Shown piece after piece: positions 45,401-52,408 of a stretch of DNA of 64,000 bases. Position 1 is the stretch's first letter, and each line of letters opens with the position of its first letter. The translations under genes were made by a program, and so were the position numbers. The DNA comes from Pseudomonadota bacterium (GTDB taxonomy: Bacteria; Pseudomonadota; Alphaproteobacteria; Sphingomonadales; Sphingomonadaceae). The notes below the pieces were generated by a model that saw only the letters and a list, made by a program, of their open reading frames with translations, was not told the origin of the DNA and ran no database searches. The stretch spans positions 1-64,000 of the forward strand of contig JAEWBB010000001.1 of NCBI GenBank assembly GCA_023391375.1, in the 5' to 3' direction.

Positions 45401-46961
45401 CGAACGCGCCCATGACAAAATCGTACCCGTCGCCGGCATCGATCGTGTTGGTGCCGAGCCCGGTGGCGATGTTGTCGTCGTTGTGCCCACCGATGATCGT
45501 GTCGTTGCCGTTGCCGGCGCGGATGGTGAGGTTCCGGGTGGCGCCCGAGCCATCGATCAGGTCGCCATAATCGCCGGTCCCGACGGTGCTCAGGAAGATT
45601 GACTCGATATCATGGTGGTAGCTGTTGACGCTGCCGTCGCTGGCCCCGACCCATTCGTCGGAGATGGTGAAGGTGCGCGTTCCCCAGGCTGCCCAAAAGC
45701 GGTTGCTATTGGCCATGATGAATCGCAGCTGGTCGTAGCCATCCCCGCCGTAGTCTTGGTCCAGCCCGCCCGTGGCGGCGATAATGTCGTCGCCGGCTTG
45801 GCCGTAAATCTGGTCGTCGCCCAATCCGCCGACGAGGAAGTCGTCGCCGCTGCCGCCACTCTGTCCGATCAGCTGGAGCTGGTTCGACCCGGCCGACGTT
45901 TCGGCGAGCGCGAAATTGCCGTTGGTAATGGTCAGCGTTTCGTCCGCCCTGCCGTCGCCATTGGTGTCGACCTCGACGAAGGTGAATCCCTGGTCGACAT
46001 CGACGTCGAACCGGTATTGCCCGACGACCCCGCTGAAGGCCGCATTGCCGATGAACTGGTTGGCGAGGAAGCCACCGTTCTGCGCCGGCGTGTTGAACTG
46101 GAGGTCGATGATGTCGTCGCTGTCGAGATCGGTGATCCGGTCGCCGTTCATGGCGCCCACAGCGAAGGTATAGTCGTAAATGTCGGCGCCGCCGTTGCCG
46201 GTCAGCGTGTCCACGCTGTCGATCCATCCGCTGCTGTTGCCGAAGAAGTCGACGCCGTTGTGGCCGATCACGACGTTGTTGCCGTTGGCAAGCGCGTAGC
46301 CGATCTGGCCGACGAATCCGCCCGCGCCGGACGCATCGATCGTCAGGCCGCCGGTGGTCGAGAATCCGTTGATCTGCATGAATTCGGCATTGCGGATCGT
46401 GCTGATTTCGCTGCCATTGAAGTCGGTCGTCAGCAGGGCGTTGGTCCCGCTGATGAACAGCGTCCCGCCAAGCTCGTTGTGATAGGAAATGGCGACGGAA
46501 TCGATGCCTCCTCCCGCCTCGATCGTGTTGCTCCCTGTCCCGGCCGTGATCGCGTCGGCCTGCCCCGTGCCGATGATCGTGTCGTTCCCGCCGCCGGTGG
46601 TGATGAACATCGAGTTCGTGAACGTACTGGTAAAGCCGCTGGCGTCGATCGTGTCGTCGTAATCGCCGGTCCCGACGGTGCTGATGGTCATCCGTTCGAT
46701 CGAGGTCAGGCTGCTGTTAAGCAGGCCCGCGCTGTCGGTCGCAAAGCTGTTGCTCAGGATGTAGATCCGCGGCCCCGCCCATGCGTCGAAGCGGGCGAGA
46801 TTGCCCATGATCATCGTGAACCGGTCGCCGCCAAGGCCCCCGTCGATGACGTCGGCCCCCTGCGTCGCGTTGATCGTGTCGCTTCCGCCCAGGCCCGAAT
46901 AGAAGTCGTTGCCCTTGGTGCCCGTCAGCGTGTCGGCACCGCCCGTCCCGATTACGTCCAT
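42423..46961 (-). CDS. Large RTX-type calcium-binding secreted protein
   Basis: A 1512-residue acidic, cysteine-poor protein rich in Gly, Asp and Asn. It opens GTGGADTLTGTKGNDF and consists of three similar modules of about 362 residues, each ending in NGGADxYDYTxA ... ITDxDxDDxIDLxFN. Next comes a region (about residues 1090-1325) beginning VINTLDGVVADGYVAGATLF with a SdrD/dockerin-like Ca loop DVNGNGVRDSGEA. Then classical RTX nonapeptides (GKAGNDTLYGLGGNDTLTGG onward) and a C terminus typical of type I secretion substrates (ending QQSDILL). It is probably exported by a type I system and acts as a surface or matrix protein. No catalytic domain is visible. No transporter genes lie beside it. 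Confidence 0.88.
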   Translation of the reverse strand: MDVIGTGGADTLTGTKGNDFYSGLGGSDTINATQGADVIDGGLGGDRFTMIMGNLARFDAWAGPRIYILSNSFATDSAGLLNSSLTSIERMTISTVGTGDYDDTIDASGFTSTFTNSMFITTGGGNDTIIGTGQADAITAGTGSNTIEAGGGIDSVAISYHNELGGTLFISGTNALLTTDFNGSEISTIRNAEFMQINGFSTTGGLTIDASGAGGFVGQIGYALANGNNVVIGHNGVDFFGNSSGWIDSVDTLTGNGGADIYDYTFAVGAMNGDRITDLDSDDIIDLQFNTPAQNGGFLANQFIGNAAFSGVVGQYRFDVDVDQGFTFVEVDTNGDGRADETLTITNGNFALAETSAGSNQLQLIGQSGGSGDDFLVGGLGDDQIYGQAGDDIIAATGGLDQDYGGDGYDQLRFIMANSNRFWAAWGTRTFTISDEWVGASDGSVNSYHHDIESIFLSTVGTGDYGDLIDGSGATRNLTIRAGNGNDTIIGGHNDDNIATGLGTNTIDAGDGYDFVMGAFDNLAGMTAYVTMSGGAVVTTVGGVVVNTVSNAELTGVGGFTVNGGSVIDASGLTGFSGTLLFGDTNGSNVAIGHAGSDYFANIFQGVTGTDVYTGNGGADTYDYTYAVGGMNSDIITDLDADDVIDLRFNDPTANGGGFLGNQFIGNFNFTGVAGQYRYYAQGGKTFLQVDTDGNGVADQTLTIANGQFALGETAPGSNLLHIIGASGTPAADTFTTSPGNDSLYGGAGNDIFFGSQGADFIDGGLGGGDRLHMITGDVSLFAAATGARTYVIGASSITDSSGTLNTSFTSVERINLSTVGNGDFDDTIDARGFVSTNANPLDIRLGNGDNVVLGSGGNDRIFTGFGSNTVDGGGGNDTAWSYVDSSSAVTITIGNDAGAATITANGQVSRFTDVETIVAQGVGTGTVTLDASGYTDIPGVLLILGGHDGTDIMIGSAGNDFFANATGQVLGNDRYTGNGGADIYDYTYAADSMNGDVITDFDIDDVIDLRFNNLEVGGSPLLANHFIGNAAFSGAAGEYRYQINGTQTIVQVDGNGDATVDQTLTIANGGFVLAETVAGSNILTLASVINTLDGVVADGYVAGATLFVDVNGNGVRDSGEAWTTTDADGNFTLNVNKAGAIVAVGGVNKDTGLANQMVMRSPYNASVVNPLTTLIAAVMAASSVSATAAEAQVKSALGLNTSLDLFSTDLLAPGGGAGALDAQKAAALIVNLVTTAETLPDATGATEAATMGALASLVANGPVNLANAATLNTILDNALGSDVPASVATQLASEASVINAASNIGAISDAQAAAALTGDSFDNTLTGGSKDDAMNGKAGNDTLYGLGGNDTLTGGTGRDYLFGGDGSDILKGGDGQDFLTGGAGNDFFVGEYGTKVTTKAGGISLDTVLDFQRGDKIDLAALDANTKTAFNDTFAWKGSGVSKDAGTVWFKTYDSVQGAEKALNVDIDGFAGPSPLSGPVTILFGNHDGGDADFAIALIGVGSLQQSDILL
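43690..46961 (-). repeat. Three tandem modules of about 1.09 kb inside the RTX gene
   Basis: The phrase NGGADIYDYT and the following ITD-DD-IDL block recur with codons near 46175, 45085 and 44000, a spacing of about 1085-1090 bases. Modules share the phrase STVGTGDYDDTIDASG or close variants early on and the ending NGxFxLxETxxGSNxL. The copies differ at many residues, so the duplication is old and retained by selection rather than recent. Confidence 0.8.
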
Positions 46962-47106
46962 GGTAGATGACCCCTTCGCCACAAATCTCCTGGCGGGAGG
47001 CGGAAGGTGGGGAGGGAGGCCGCCCCCGCACAGGTCTGTTGAACTTGCGTTAACTCGGTGCATGCTGTCATGAAGACGTTCTGAAGCTTTTCTGAAGGAT
47101 CGGCGG

Positions 47107-48006
47107 TTGGGGGACCTGCGGCCTAGAGGAAACGGTCGGCGTCAGGCGAGGCTCTGGTCCTTCGCCGAGTGCGCGTTCGATGAAGCGGAATGGTCGCTGA
47201 CCGTCGACGGCGAGCGCGCGCGCGTCGAGTCCAAACCGCTGGAAATCCTGCGTGCCCTGCTGCTCCGGCCCGGTTGCGTCGTGTCGAAGGACGAACTGCT
47301 CGATCTGATCTGGCCCGATGTGACGGTGGTCGAGGCGTCCCTCCCGACCGCGGTGCACAAGCTGCGCCTGGCGCTCCACGACGAGCGGCGGGATCCGCAC
47401 ATGATCGAAACCGTGCCCGGCATCGGCTACCGGCTCGCGGTGCCCGTGGAGCTCGTCAGCGGCCCTGCGGGGGCCGACAAGTCTGGCGCGCCTGACGCTC
47501 GGGGCCGCCGGGTGAGCGCTCTCGGCCTGTTGGCGACAATCGGCGTCGCCCTCGCGGCGATGTGGGTGTTGCACGATCGGCAGGAGCCCCGATCGTGGCA
47601 GGCCTACAGCGCAGTCCAGAAGGCGCAGCTCACCGCGCTTCGCAAGCTCGACCTGCCGGTCATCGAACGCCTGCTCGCGGCGGGCTGGGATCCCAACGCG
47701 GCGTACGACCGCGAAGGGGACGATGCGATGATGTATTTGCTGAATGTCTGCGAATGGGACCCCAACCACGATCAGCGCCAGTTGCTGCTGGTGGCGCGGA
47801 CCCTGCTCGAAGCGGGAAGCAATTACACCCGCCGCAACGCCTTCGGCGACACTGCCTACAGCATCGCCAAGGCGCCGCGATTCTGCGGGCCGAACCATCC
47901 GGTGACGGTGATGTTGCGCCGCATGTGTGTCGATGGCGACGGAAAGGGCGGCGACCGCTGCATGGCTAGCTATGACCTGGCGCGCGGCAAGCACTTCCCG
48001 GGATAA
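47107..48006 (+). CDS. CadC-like membrane-anchored winged-helix regulator with ankyrin-like tail
   Basis: A 299-residue protein read from a TTG with AAGGA eight bases upstream. The N-terminal OmpR-type winged helix (ESKPLEILRALLLRPGCVVSKDELLDLIWPD.. VEASLPTAVHKLRLAL.. HMIETVPGIGYRL) is followed by one membrane helix (about residues 133-153, VSALGLLATIGVALAAMWVL). The C-terminal part has ankyrin-like segments (LDLPVIERLLAAGWDPNAAYD; LLEAGSNYTRRNAFGDTAYSIA). In CadC-type proteins the outer domain senses and the cytosolic wing binds DNA. It is divergent from the RTX gene across 145 bases and is its probable regulator. Confidence 0.8.
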   Translation: MGDLRPRGNGRRQARLWSFAECAFDEAEWSLTVDGERARVESKPLEILRALLLRPGCVVSKDELLDLIWPDVTVVEASLPTAVHKLRLALHDERRDPHMIETVPGIGYRLAVPVELVSGPAGADKSGAPDARGRRVSALGLLATIGVALAAMWVLHDRQEPRSWQAYSAVQKAQLTALRKLDLPVIERLLAAGWDPNAAYDREGDDAMMYLLNVCEWDPNHDQRQLLLVARTLLEAGSNYTRRNAFGDTAYSIAKAPRFCGPNHPVTVMLRRMCVDGDGKGGDRCMASYDLARGKHFPG

Positions 48007-48013
48007 CGAACGA

Positions 48014-48029
48014 TACGCGGATCCGCGTA
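48014..48029. repeat. 16-bp perfect palindrome after the CadC-like gene
   Basis: TACGCGGATCCGCGTA, eight bases after the stop codon. It has no loop and no T run, so it is more like a protein-binding site than a terminator. It marks the left edge of the decayed stretch that follows. Confidence 0.45.
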
Positions 48030-48066
48030 ACGTCCCTATCTGGCGATGACTGACTCGGGGATTGCA

Positions 48067-48129
48067 TTGACCCAGTTTGACGACCGCGAACGCGCGTTCG
48101 AAGGCAAGTTCGCCGGCGACGAGGAAATG
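48067..48129 (+). pseudogene. Fragment of the F1-ATPase zeta subunit (DUF1476)
   Basis: The frame reads TQFDDRERAFEGKFAGDEEM, almost the exact first 20 residues of DUF1476, the alphaproteobacterial inhibitory zeta subunit of F1-ATPase (about 105 residues). A TTG at 48067 stands where the normal start would be. Similarity ends at once after DEEM, and the frame runs on with unrelated sequence to a stop at 48321. The fragment would keep the inhibitory N-terminal segment but not the four-helix body. Most likely it is a remnant of a partial gene duplication. Confidence 0.7.
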
Positions 48130-48448
48130 CCCACACCGATCATCGGGCCGCAGGTGATAAGTAATCTAGTGTTCGAATTCCAATCAACGCATCGGTCCAT
48201 ACCCTCACTGCCGCTCCTCGCCGATGGGCAACACTTACGAAAACGGCCGCCAGATCGACGGCCGTTCCCACGCAACGCAGACACCGCGGCTGGGTACATA
48301 TGGCCCGCGGCGTCTACGTAACGTCACGTCTGTATTGATGCTGCGCTCAAAGTGCCCAACCTATGTTGGTCGATCGGGCGCGTTCAGGGGTATCCATCCC
48401 CGACCACATGGATTGATCGTGCCGAAGGGGCGCTCTTACCGCCATCCT
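48130..48448. other. Decayed stretch without a recognisable gene
   Basis: Lower GC than the flanks and open frames without any family signal. It contains an inverted repeat AACGGCCG-N9-CGGCCGTT (48242-48266), and one CCAAC-N4-GTTGG palindrome (48356-48369). It looks like rearranged remains between the CadC-like gene and the first Crp/Fnr gene. Confidence 0.5.
48356..48369. promoter_or_regulatory. Palindromic box 1 (CCAAC-N4-GTTGG)
   Basis: CCAACCTATGTTGG, perfect 5-bp arms around four bases. It ends 79 bases before the ATG of the broken DUF6894 gene. It is the first of three related boxes in 1.2 kb; the region contains two Crp/Fnr regulators that could be its ligand. Confidence 0.5.
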
Positions 48449-48617
48449 ATGCCGCGCTATGTCTTCAGCTTCTCAAAAGGCGAGGTTTTCACAGACGAGA
48501 AACGTCTCGTTTTCTCCGAGCCGAGCGATTGTGCGCGCGGTAGCTCTCGAGGTGCTGGCGGCACTTGATGTGGAAGAGATTGGGCATGACCGGGGCGAAC
48601 GACCACGAACAATCTAA
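48449..48617 (+). pseudogene. Frameshifted DUF6894-type small gene
   Basis: The ATG frame starts MPRYVFSFSKGEVFTDEKRL, which fits the MPRYxFxxxxG...D(E) beginning of DUF6894 proteins common in alphaproteobacteria. It then turns into SDCARGSSRGAGGT and stops. A shifted frame just after VFSE reads SRAIVRAVALEVLAALDVEE to a stop at 48617, which matches the expected Ala/Arg-rich helix (ARAxAVRxAxxxL). One indel near 48522 would thus restore a protein of about 55-60 residues. The family call is from memory of the pattern and is moderate. Confidence 0.5.
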
Positions 48618-48704
48618 TGGAGTGACCAATAAAGCCGGCGGTCGCGTCATTGTCTTTTGCATAAGTGACCTTTTCCGACCCTACACTGCAAAATAATTGG
48701 CCGG

Positions 48705-48718
48705 CTAACATATGTTGG
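48705..48718. promoter_or_regulatory. Palindromic box 2 (CTAAC-ATAT-GTTGG)
   Basis: CTAACATATGTTGG, one mismatch from the CCAAC-N4-GTTGG palindrome. It ends 77 bases before the ATG of the first Crp/Fnr gene, almost the same distance as box 1 to the DUF6894 remnant. Confidence 0.5.
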
Positions 48719-48795
48719 AGCGCGTCGCCGAGGAGCATCGTAGCGACCTCGAAGGTGATCGAGAGATGTAATGTTCTCCCGCCCGAAGAGAGAAT

Positions 48796-49572
48796 ATGAC
48801 GCGTTCCATCCTGGATCACCTGGTCGAGAAATTCGGGCGGCGCACGCGACTTTCGCAGTCGGATCGCGACGCAATCCTTCAACTTGGCTTTGTCAGGAAG
48901 ACGATCGAACCGCACGGCCACATCGTGCGGGAAGGCGATTTGGCCGAGACGGCCACACTAATTATCGACGGGCTCGTTATCCGGCACAAAGTCACCCGCG
49001 ACGGGGGCCGCCAAATTCTCAGCTTGCAGGTCCCGGGAGACTTCGTCGATCTTGAGAATGCCATGCTCCGGGTCGCGGATCATGGCGTACAGGCGCTGAC
49101 GCGATGTGACGTCGCCGTCTTTCCTCGCCAGAGCATTGTGGACTTGATCGACTCCCATCCACGCGTCGGTCGCGCCCTGTGGATCGACACGCTCATCGAT
49201 GCTTCCATCTATCGCGAATGTATTCTGAACATCGGAAGGCGCGACGCGCGGGCCGGCCTCGCCCACTTGCTCTGCGAATATGCCCGTCGCCTCGAACTCG
49301 CTGGTCTGGCGGAACCGGATGGCTACCAACTTCCGATGACCCAGGAGCAGCTCGCTGACGCACTTGGCTTGACGCCGGTTCATGTGGCGCGCGTCCTTAA
49401 GCAGCTCGCGGCCGACGGCCTGATCCGAAGGGATGTTCGCAACATTCAGATTCCCAATTGGGAAAAGTTGAAGACGGTTGCCGGCTTCAAGGAGGGCTAC
49501 CTCCATCTCGAACAAGTCTTCCCTCTTAACGGAGCTGCGAACATGAACGTCGAGGGCCGTGGAATGCCCTGA
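48796..49572 (+). CDS. Crp/Fnr-family transcriptional regulator (first)
   Basis: A 258-residue regulator. A cyclic-nucleotide-binding-like beta barrel (residues about 20-140: HIVREGDLAETATLIIDGLVIRHK, ... LQVPGDFVDLENAML) and a dimer helix lead to a Crp-type HTH, QLPMTQEQLADALGLTPVHV then ARVLKQLAADGLI. There are no FNR-type N-terminal cysteines. The recognition helix TPVHVARVLK lacks the Glu/Arg pair of E. coli CRP. A GAAGAGAG precedes the ATG. CCAAC-N4-GTTGG boxes lie both before and after the gene, suggesting autoregulation and control of the kinase that follows. Confidence 0.92.
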   Translation: MTRSILDHLVEKFGRRTRLSQSDRDAILQLGFVRKTIEPHGHIVREGDLAETATLIIDGLVIRHKVTRDGGRQILSLQVPGDFVDLENAMLRVADHGVQALTRCDVAVFPRQSIVDLIDSHPRVGRALWIDTLIDASIYRECILNIGRRDARAGLAHLLCEYARRLELAGLAEPDGYQLPMTQEQLADALGLTPVHVARVLKQLAADGLIRRDVRNIQIPNWEKLKTVAGFKEGYLHLEQVFPLNGAANMNVEGRGMP

Positions 49573-49574
49573 AG

Positions 49575-49588
49575 CCAACATATGTTGG
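49575..49588. promoter_or_regulatory. Palindromic box 3 (CCAAC-ATAT-GTTGG)
   Basis: CCAACATATGTTGG is a perfect 14-bp palindrome placed three bases after the stop of the first Crp/Fnr gene and 108 bases before the likely start of the hybrid kinase gene. It shares 13 of 14 bases with box 2. Confidence 0.55.
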
Positions 49589-49696
49589 GTAGAGCTCATA
49601 TTTTTGGCTGAAACCGTAAGGTCTTCTGGACATTTGTTTTGTCGGTCACACACGGGGGCTGCCTCCCGGTCTGAAAGAGGGGATTTGATTCGAGCA

Positions 49697-52405
49697 ATGG
49701 ACGATTATCCCCTTAAGGGCGGTGACCGGCCCTTTGCTGCTGTGCGAGCCGCGGCGATGGCAGAACTCAATGCCGTGCTGCGAGAGATCGATGATCCCGC
49801 CGAGGTGGCTTATTCGGCTGCCCGTATCCTTGGAGAAACGCTCGGTGTCAGCCGGGTTGGCTACGGAACGGTCGATCCTGTCGGCGAAACCATTACAATC
49901 GACCGCGATTGGAATGCGCCAGGAATCGAAAGTCTCGCCGGCGTTCTGCACTTTCGCGATTACGGTTCGTACATCGAAGACCTTAGGCGTGGCGAAACGG
50001 TCGTTTTTTCCGATGCCGAGACCGACGCAAGAACCAAGGATAACGCAGAAGCCCTGAAGGCCATCAGTGCGCAGGCCGTGGTGAACATGCCTGTCACGGA
50101 ACAGGGCGGCCTCGTAGCCTTGCTCTATCTCAATCACGCCGAACCGCGAGATTGGTCGGAAGGCGAACTCGATTTCATCCGCGAGGTCGGCTTCCGGACC
50201 CGCGCCGTGGCCGAGCGCCGGCGGCTCGAAAGCGCCTTGAGGCAGGGCGAGGCGCGGTGGCGATCGGTTTACGAGAATGCCGCGGTCGGAATGCTCGAGA
50301 TCGATTCCAAATGGCGCATTCTTGGAGCGAACTCCGCTTATGCGGCGATCGTCGGCATGCCGGAGGCGGAGCTGCGCGACCGAAGCTGTCTGGCCTTCAC
50401 CCATCGCGATGACGTCGAGCTTAGTGCAAGATCGCTACGGCGCGCCGCGCAGTCGCAGCCTGGAGACCGAATCAGCTTCGACAAGCGGTATGTCCGCCCC
50501 GACGGTTCGATTGTTTGGATCCGCAGCAATCTCGCGAAGATCAGCGCGCCCGGAGAACCGATCCGCTTCCTCAAGATCGTGGAGGACATCACCGACGCGC
50601 GTCGCGCGCAGGAGGCTCTTCGCGAAGAGTCCCACAATCTTGAGATCCTGAACCGGACAGGCGCAGCTGTCGCTGCAGAGCTCGATCTGGAAAAAGTCGT
50701 CCAACTTGTCACCGACGCGGGCGTGGAGCTCACCGGCGCGCAATTTGGGGCCTTCTTCTACAATGTCACCGACGCGGCCGGGGAAAGCTACATGCTCTAC
50801 ACCCTCTCCGGCGTTCCGCGCTCCGCTTTCGAACGGTTCCCGATGCCGCGTAATACCGCGGTTTTCGCGCCAACCTTTGAGGGCGAAGGCGTGGTTCGTT
50901 CCGACGACATCACGAAGGATTCCCGGTACGGGAAAAGCGCCCCCTACCACGGCATGCCGGAAGGGCATTTGCCGGTCGTGAGTTATCTCGCGGTGCCGGT
51001 CACGGGCCGCGATGGCGCGGTCATCGGCGGCCTGTTTTTCGGCCATGCGGAGGCATCGCGGTTTTCCGAGCGCCACGAGCGTCTCATGGTTGGCATCGCC
51101 GCCCAGGCCGCGGTCGCCATCGATAACGCCCAGCTATTCCGAAAAGCGCAGAGCGAGATCGAGCAGAGGGTCAAAGCCGAGCAGTCGCTGACCACCCTGA
51201 ACGAAAACTTGGAAGCGCGTGTCGCCGAGGAGATCGCCCAGCGATCGCGCGCCGAGGACGCGCTACGGCAAGCGCAAAAGATGGAAACGATCGGCCAGCT
51301 GTCCGGCGGGATCGCGCACGACTTCAACAACCTCCTCCAGATTATTCAGGGCAATCTGTCGATGCTCAAGATGCTTGGGCCGGATCAGGAAGGGAAGCGA
51401 ACCCGCGCGATCAGTAGTGCCCTCATCGGCACGGAGCGCGCGGCGGCGCTGACGCAGCGTCTCCTGGCCTTCTCGCGCCAGCAGCCGCTCAAACCGAAGC
51501 CTGTCGATATTGCCGATCTGGTATCGGGCATGCTGGACATGCTTCAACGTACGCTCGGCGAAACGATCCGTGTTCGCCTAGACATTGAGTCCCATCAACC
51601 GACCGCCACCGTCGACCCGAACCAACTCGAAAATGCCATCCTGAATCTCGCCGTCAATGCGCGCGACGCCATGCCGGATGGCGGCACCGTGCACATCAAA
51701 TTGAGCGCCGTTGAGCTCGAGGACGCGGCTTTTGCGACCCATCCCGAACCCGTGTCGGGCGAATTCATTCGCATATGCGTGTCGGATGCGGGTGTCGGTA
51801 TGGACGCCGATACCGCATCGCGCGCCATGGAGCCGTTCTTCACGACGAAGGAAGTGGGCCGCGGAACCGGGCTTGGCCTGTCCATGGTCTATGGTTTCAT
51901 CAGGCAGTCGGGCGGCTACGTCGACATTTCGTCAGCGCTCGCGCAAGGAACGACCGTCAACCTCTATCTACCGGTCGTGGCGGACGCGCCGATGTCGGAA
52001 GAGGTTGCGACGGCGACGGAAATCCCCCGCGGGAATGGTGAAACCGTCATTCTCTGCGAGGACGACGAGGACGTCCGGCAATTCTCGTCGGAGAGCCTGC
52101 GGACGCTTGGTTACAACGTCATCGAAGCGGCGGACGGTCCGGAAGCCCTTCTGCGGTTACGCGATCATGCGCAGGCCAGCTTGCTCTTCACCGACGTTGT
52201 TCTTCCCGGCGGGATGACGGGTGCGGATCTTGCCCGAGAAGCGCGCAAAATATGCCCGGGACTCCGGGTCATTTTCACTACCGGTTACGCGCGAAGCGCA
52301 CTCGACAATCGCGAAGGCGGTGCCGAAGGAGAGATCCTGTTCAAACCGTTCAAACTGGACGACCTCGCGCGACAAATCGCCCGCGAGCTTTCCGCGACCC
52401 CCTAG
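49697..52405 (+). CDS. Hybrid sensor histidine kinase (GAF-PAS-GAF-HisKA-HATPase-REC)
   Basis: About 902 residues, soluble. Domains in order: GAF (about 20-170, RILGETLGVSRVGYGTVDP), PAS (about 180-310, GMLEIDSKWRILGANSAYAA), a second GAF (about 320-480), and a short coiled coil. A HisKA follows with the phospho-acceptor in SGGIAHDFNNLLQIIQGN near residue 540, then HATPase (LENAILNLAVNARDAMPDGG; GRGTGLGLSMVYGF) and a receiver domain with Asp near residue 832 (LLFTDVVLPGGMTG). The start is uncertain: ATG 49697 fits, with TTG 49685 near an AGAGGGG as alternative. No cognate output regulator is adjacent except the two Crp/Fnr genes. Confidence 0.9.
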   Translation: MDDYPLKGGDRPFAAVRAAAMAELNAVLREIDDPAEVAYSAARILGETLGVSRVGYGTVDPVGETITIDRDWNAPGIESLAGVLHFRDYGSYIEDLRRGETVVFSDAETDARTKDNAEALKAISAQAVVNMPVTEQGGLVALLYLNHAEPRDWSEGELDFIREVGFRTRAVAERRRLESALRQGEARWRSVYENAAVGMLEIDSKWRILGANSAYAAIVGMPEAELRDRSCLAFTHRDDVELSARSLRRAAQSQPGDRISFDKRYVRPDGSIVWIRSNLAKISAPGEPIRFLKIVEDITDARRAQEALREESHNLEILNRTGAAVAAELDLEKVVQLVTDAGVELTGAQFGAFFYNVTDAAGESYMLYTLSGVPRSAFERFPMPRNTAVFAPTFEGEGVVRSDDITKDSRYGKSAPYHGMPEGHLPVVSYLAVPVTGRDGAVIGGLFFGHAEASRFSERHERLMVGIAAQAAVAIDNAQLFRKAQSEIEQRVKAEQSLTTLNENLEARVAEEIAQRSRAEDALRQAQKMETIGQLSGGIAHDFNNLLQIIQGNLSMLKMLGPDQEGKRTRAISSALIGTERAAALTQRLLAFSRQQPLKPKPVDIADLVSGMLDMLQRTLGETIRVRLDIESHQPTATVDPNQLENAILNLAVNARDAMPDGGTVHIKLSAVELEDAAFATHPEPVSGEFIRICVSDAGVGMDADTASRAMEPFFTTKEVGRGTGLGLSMVYGFIRQSGGYVDISSALAQGTTVNLYLPVVADAPMSEEVATATEIPRGNGETVILCEDDEDVRQFSSESLRTLGYNVIEAADGPEALLRLRDHAQASLLFTDVVLPGGMTGADLAREARKICPGLRVIFTTGYARSALDNREGGAEGEILFKPFKLDDLARQIARELSATP

Positions 52406-52408
52406 TCT

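Noticed and set aside
44643..46970. Two long plus-strand frames (319 and 452 codons) within the RTX gene
   Set aside because: They are the mirror of the Gly/Asp-rich repeats (Val/Asp/Gly repeats in the shadow frame) and repeat with the same period as the real modules.
48457..48921. A 154-codon minus-strand frame across the DUF6894 remnant and the start of the Crp/Fnr gene
   Set aside because: It runs antisense through the well supported Crp/Fnr N terminus, has no ribosome-binding site and no family pattern.
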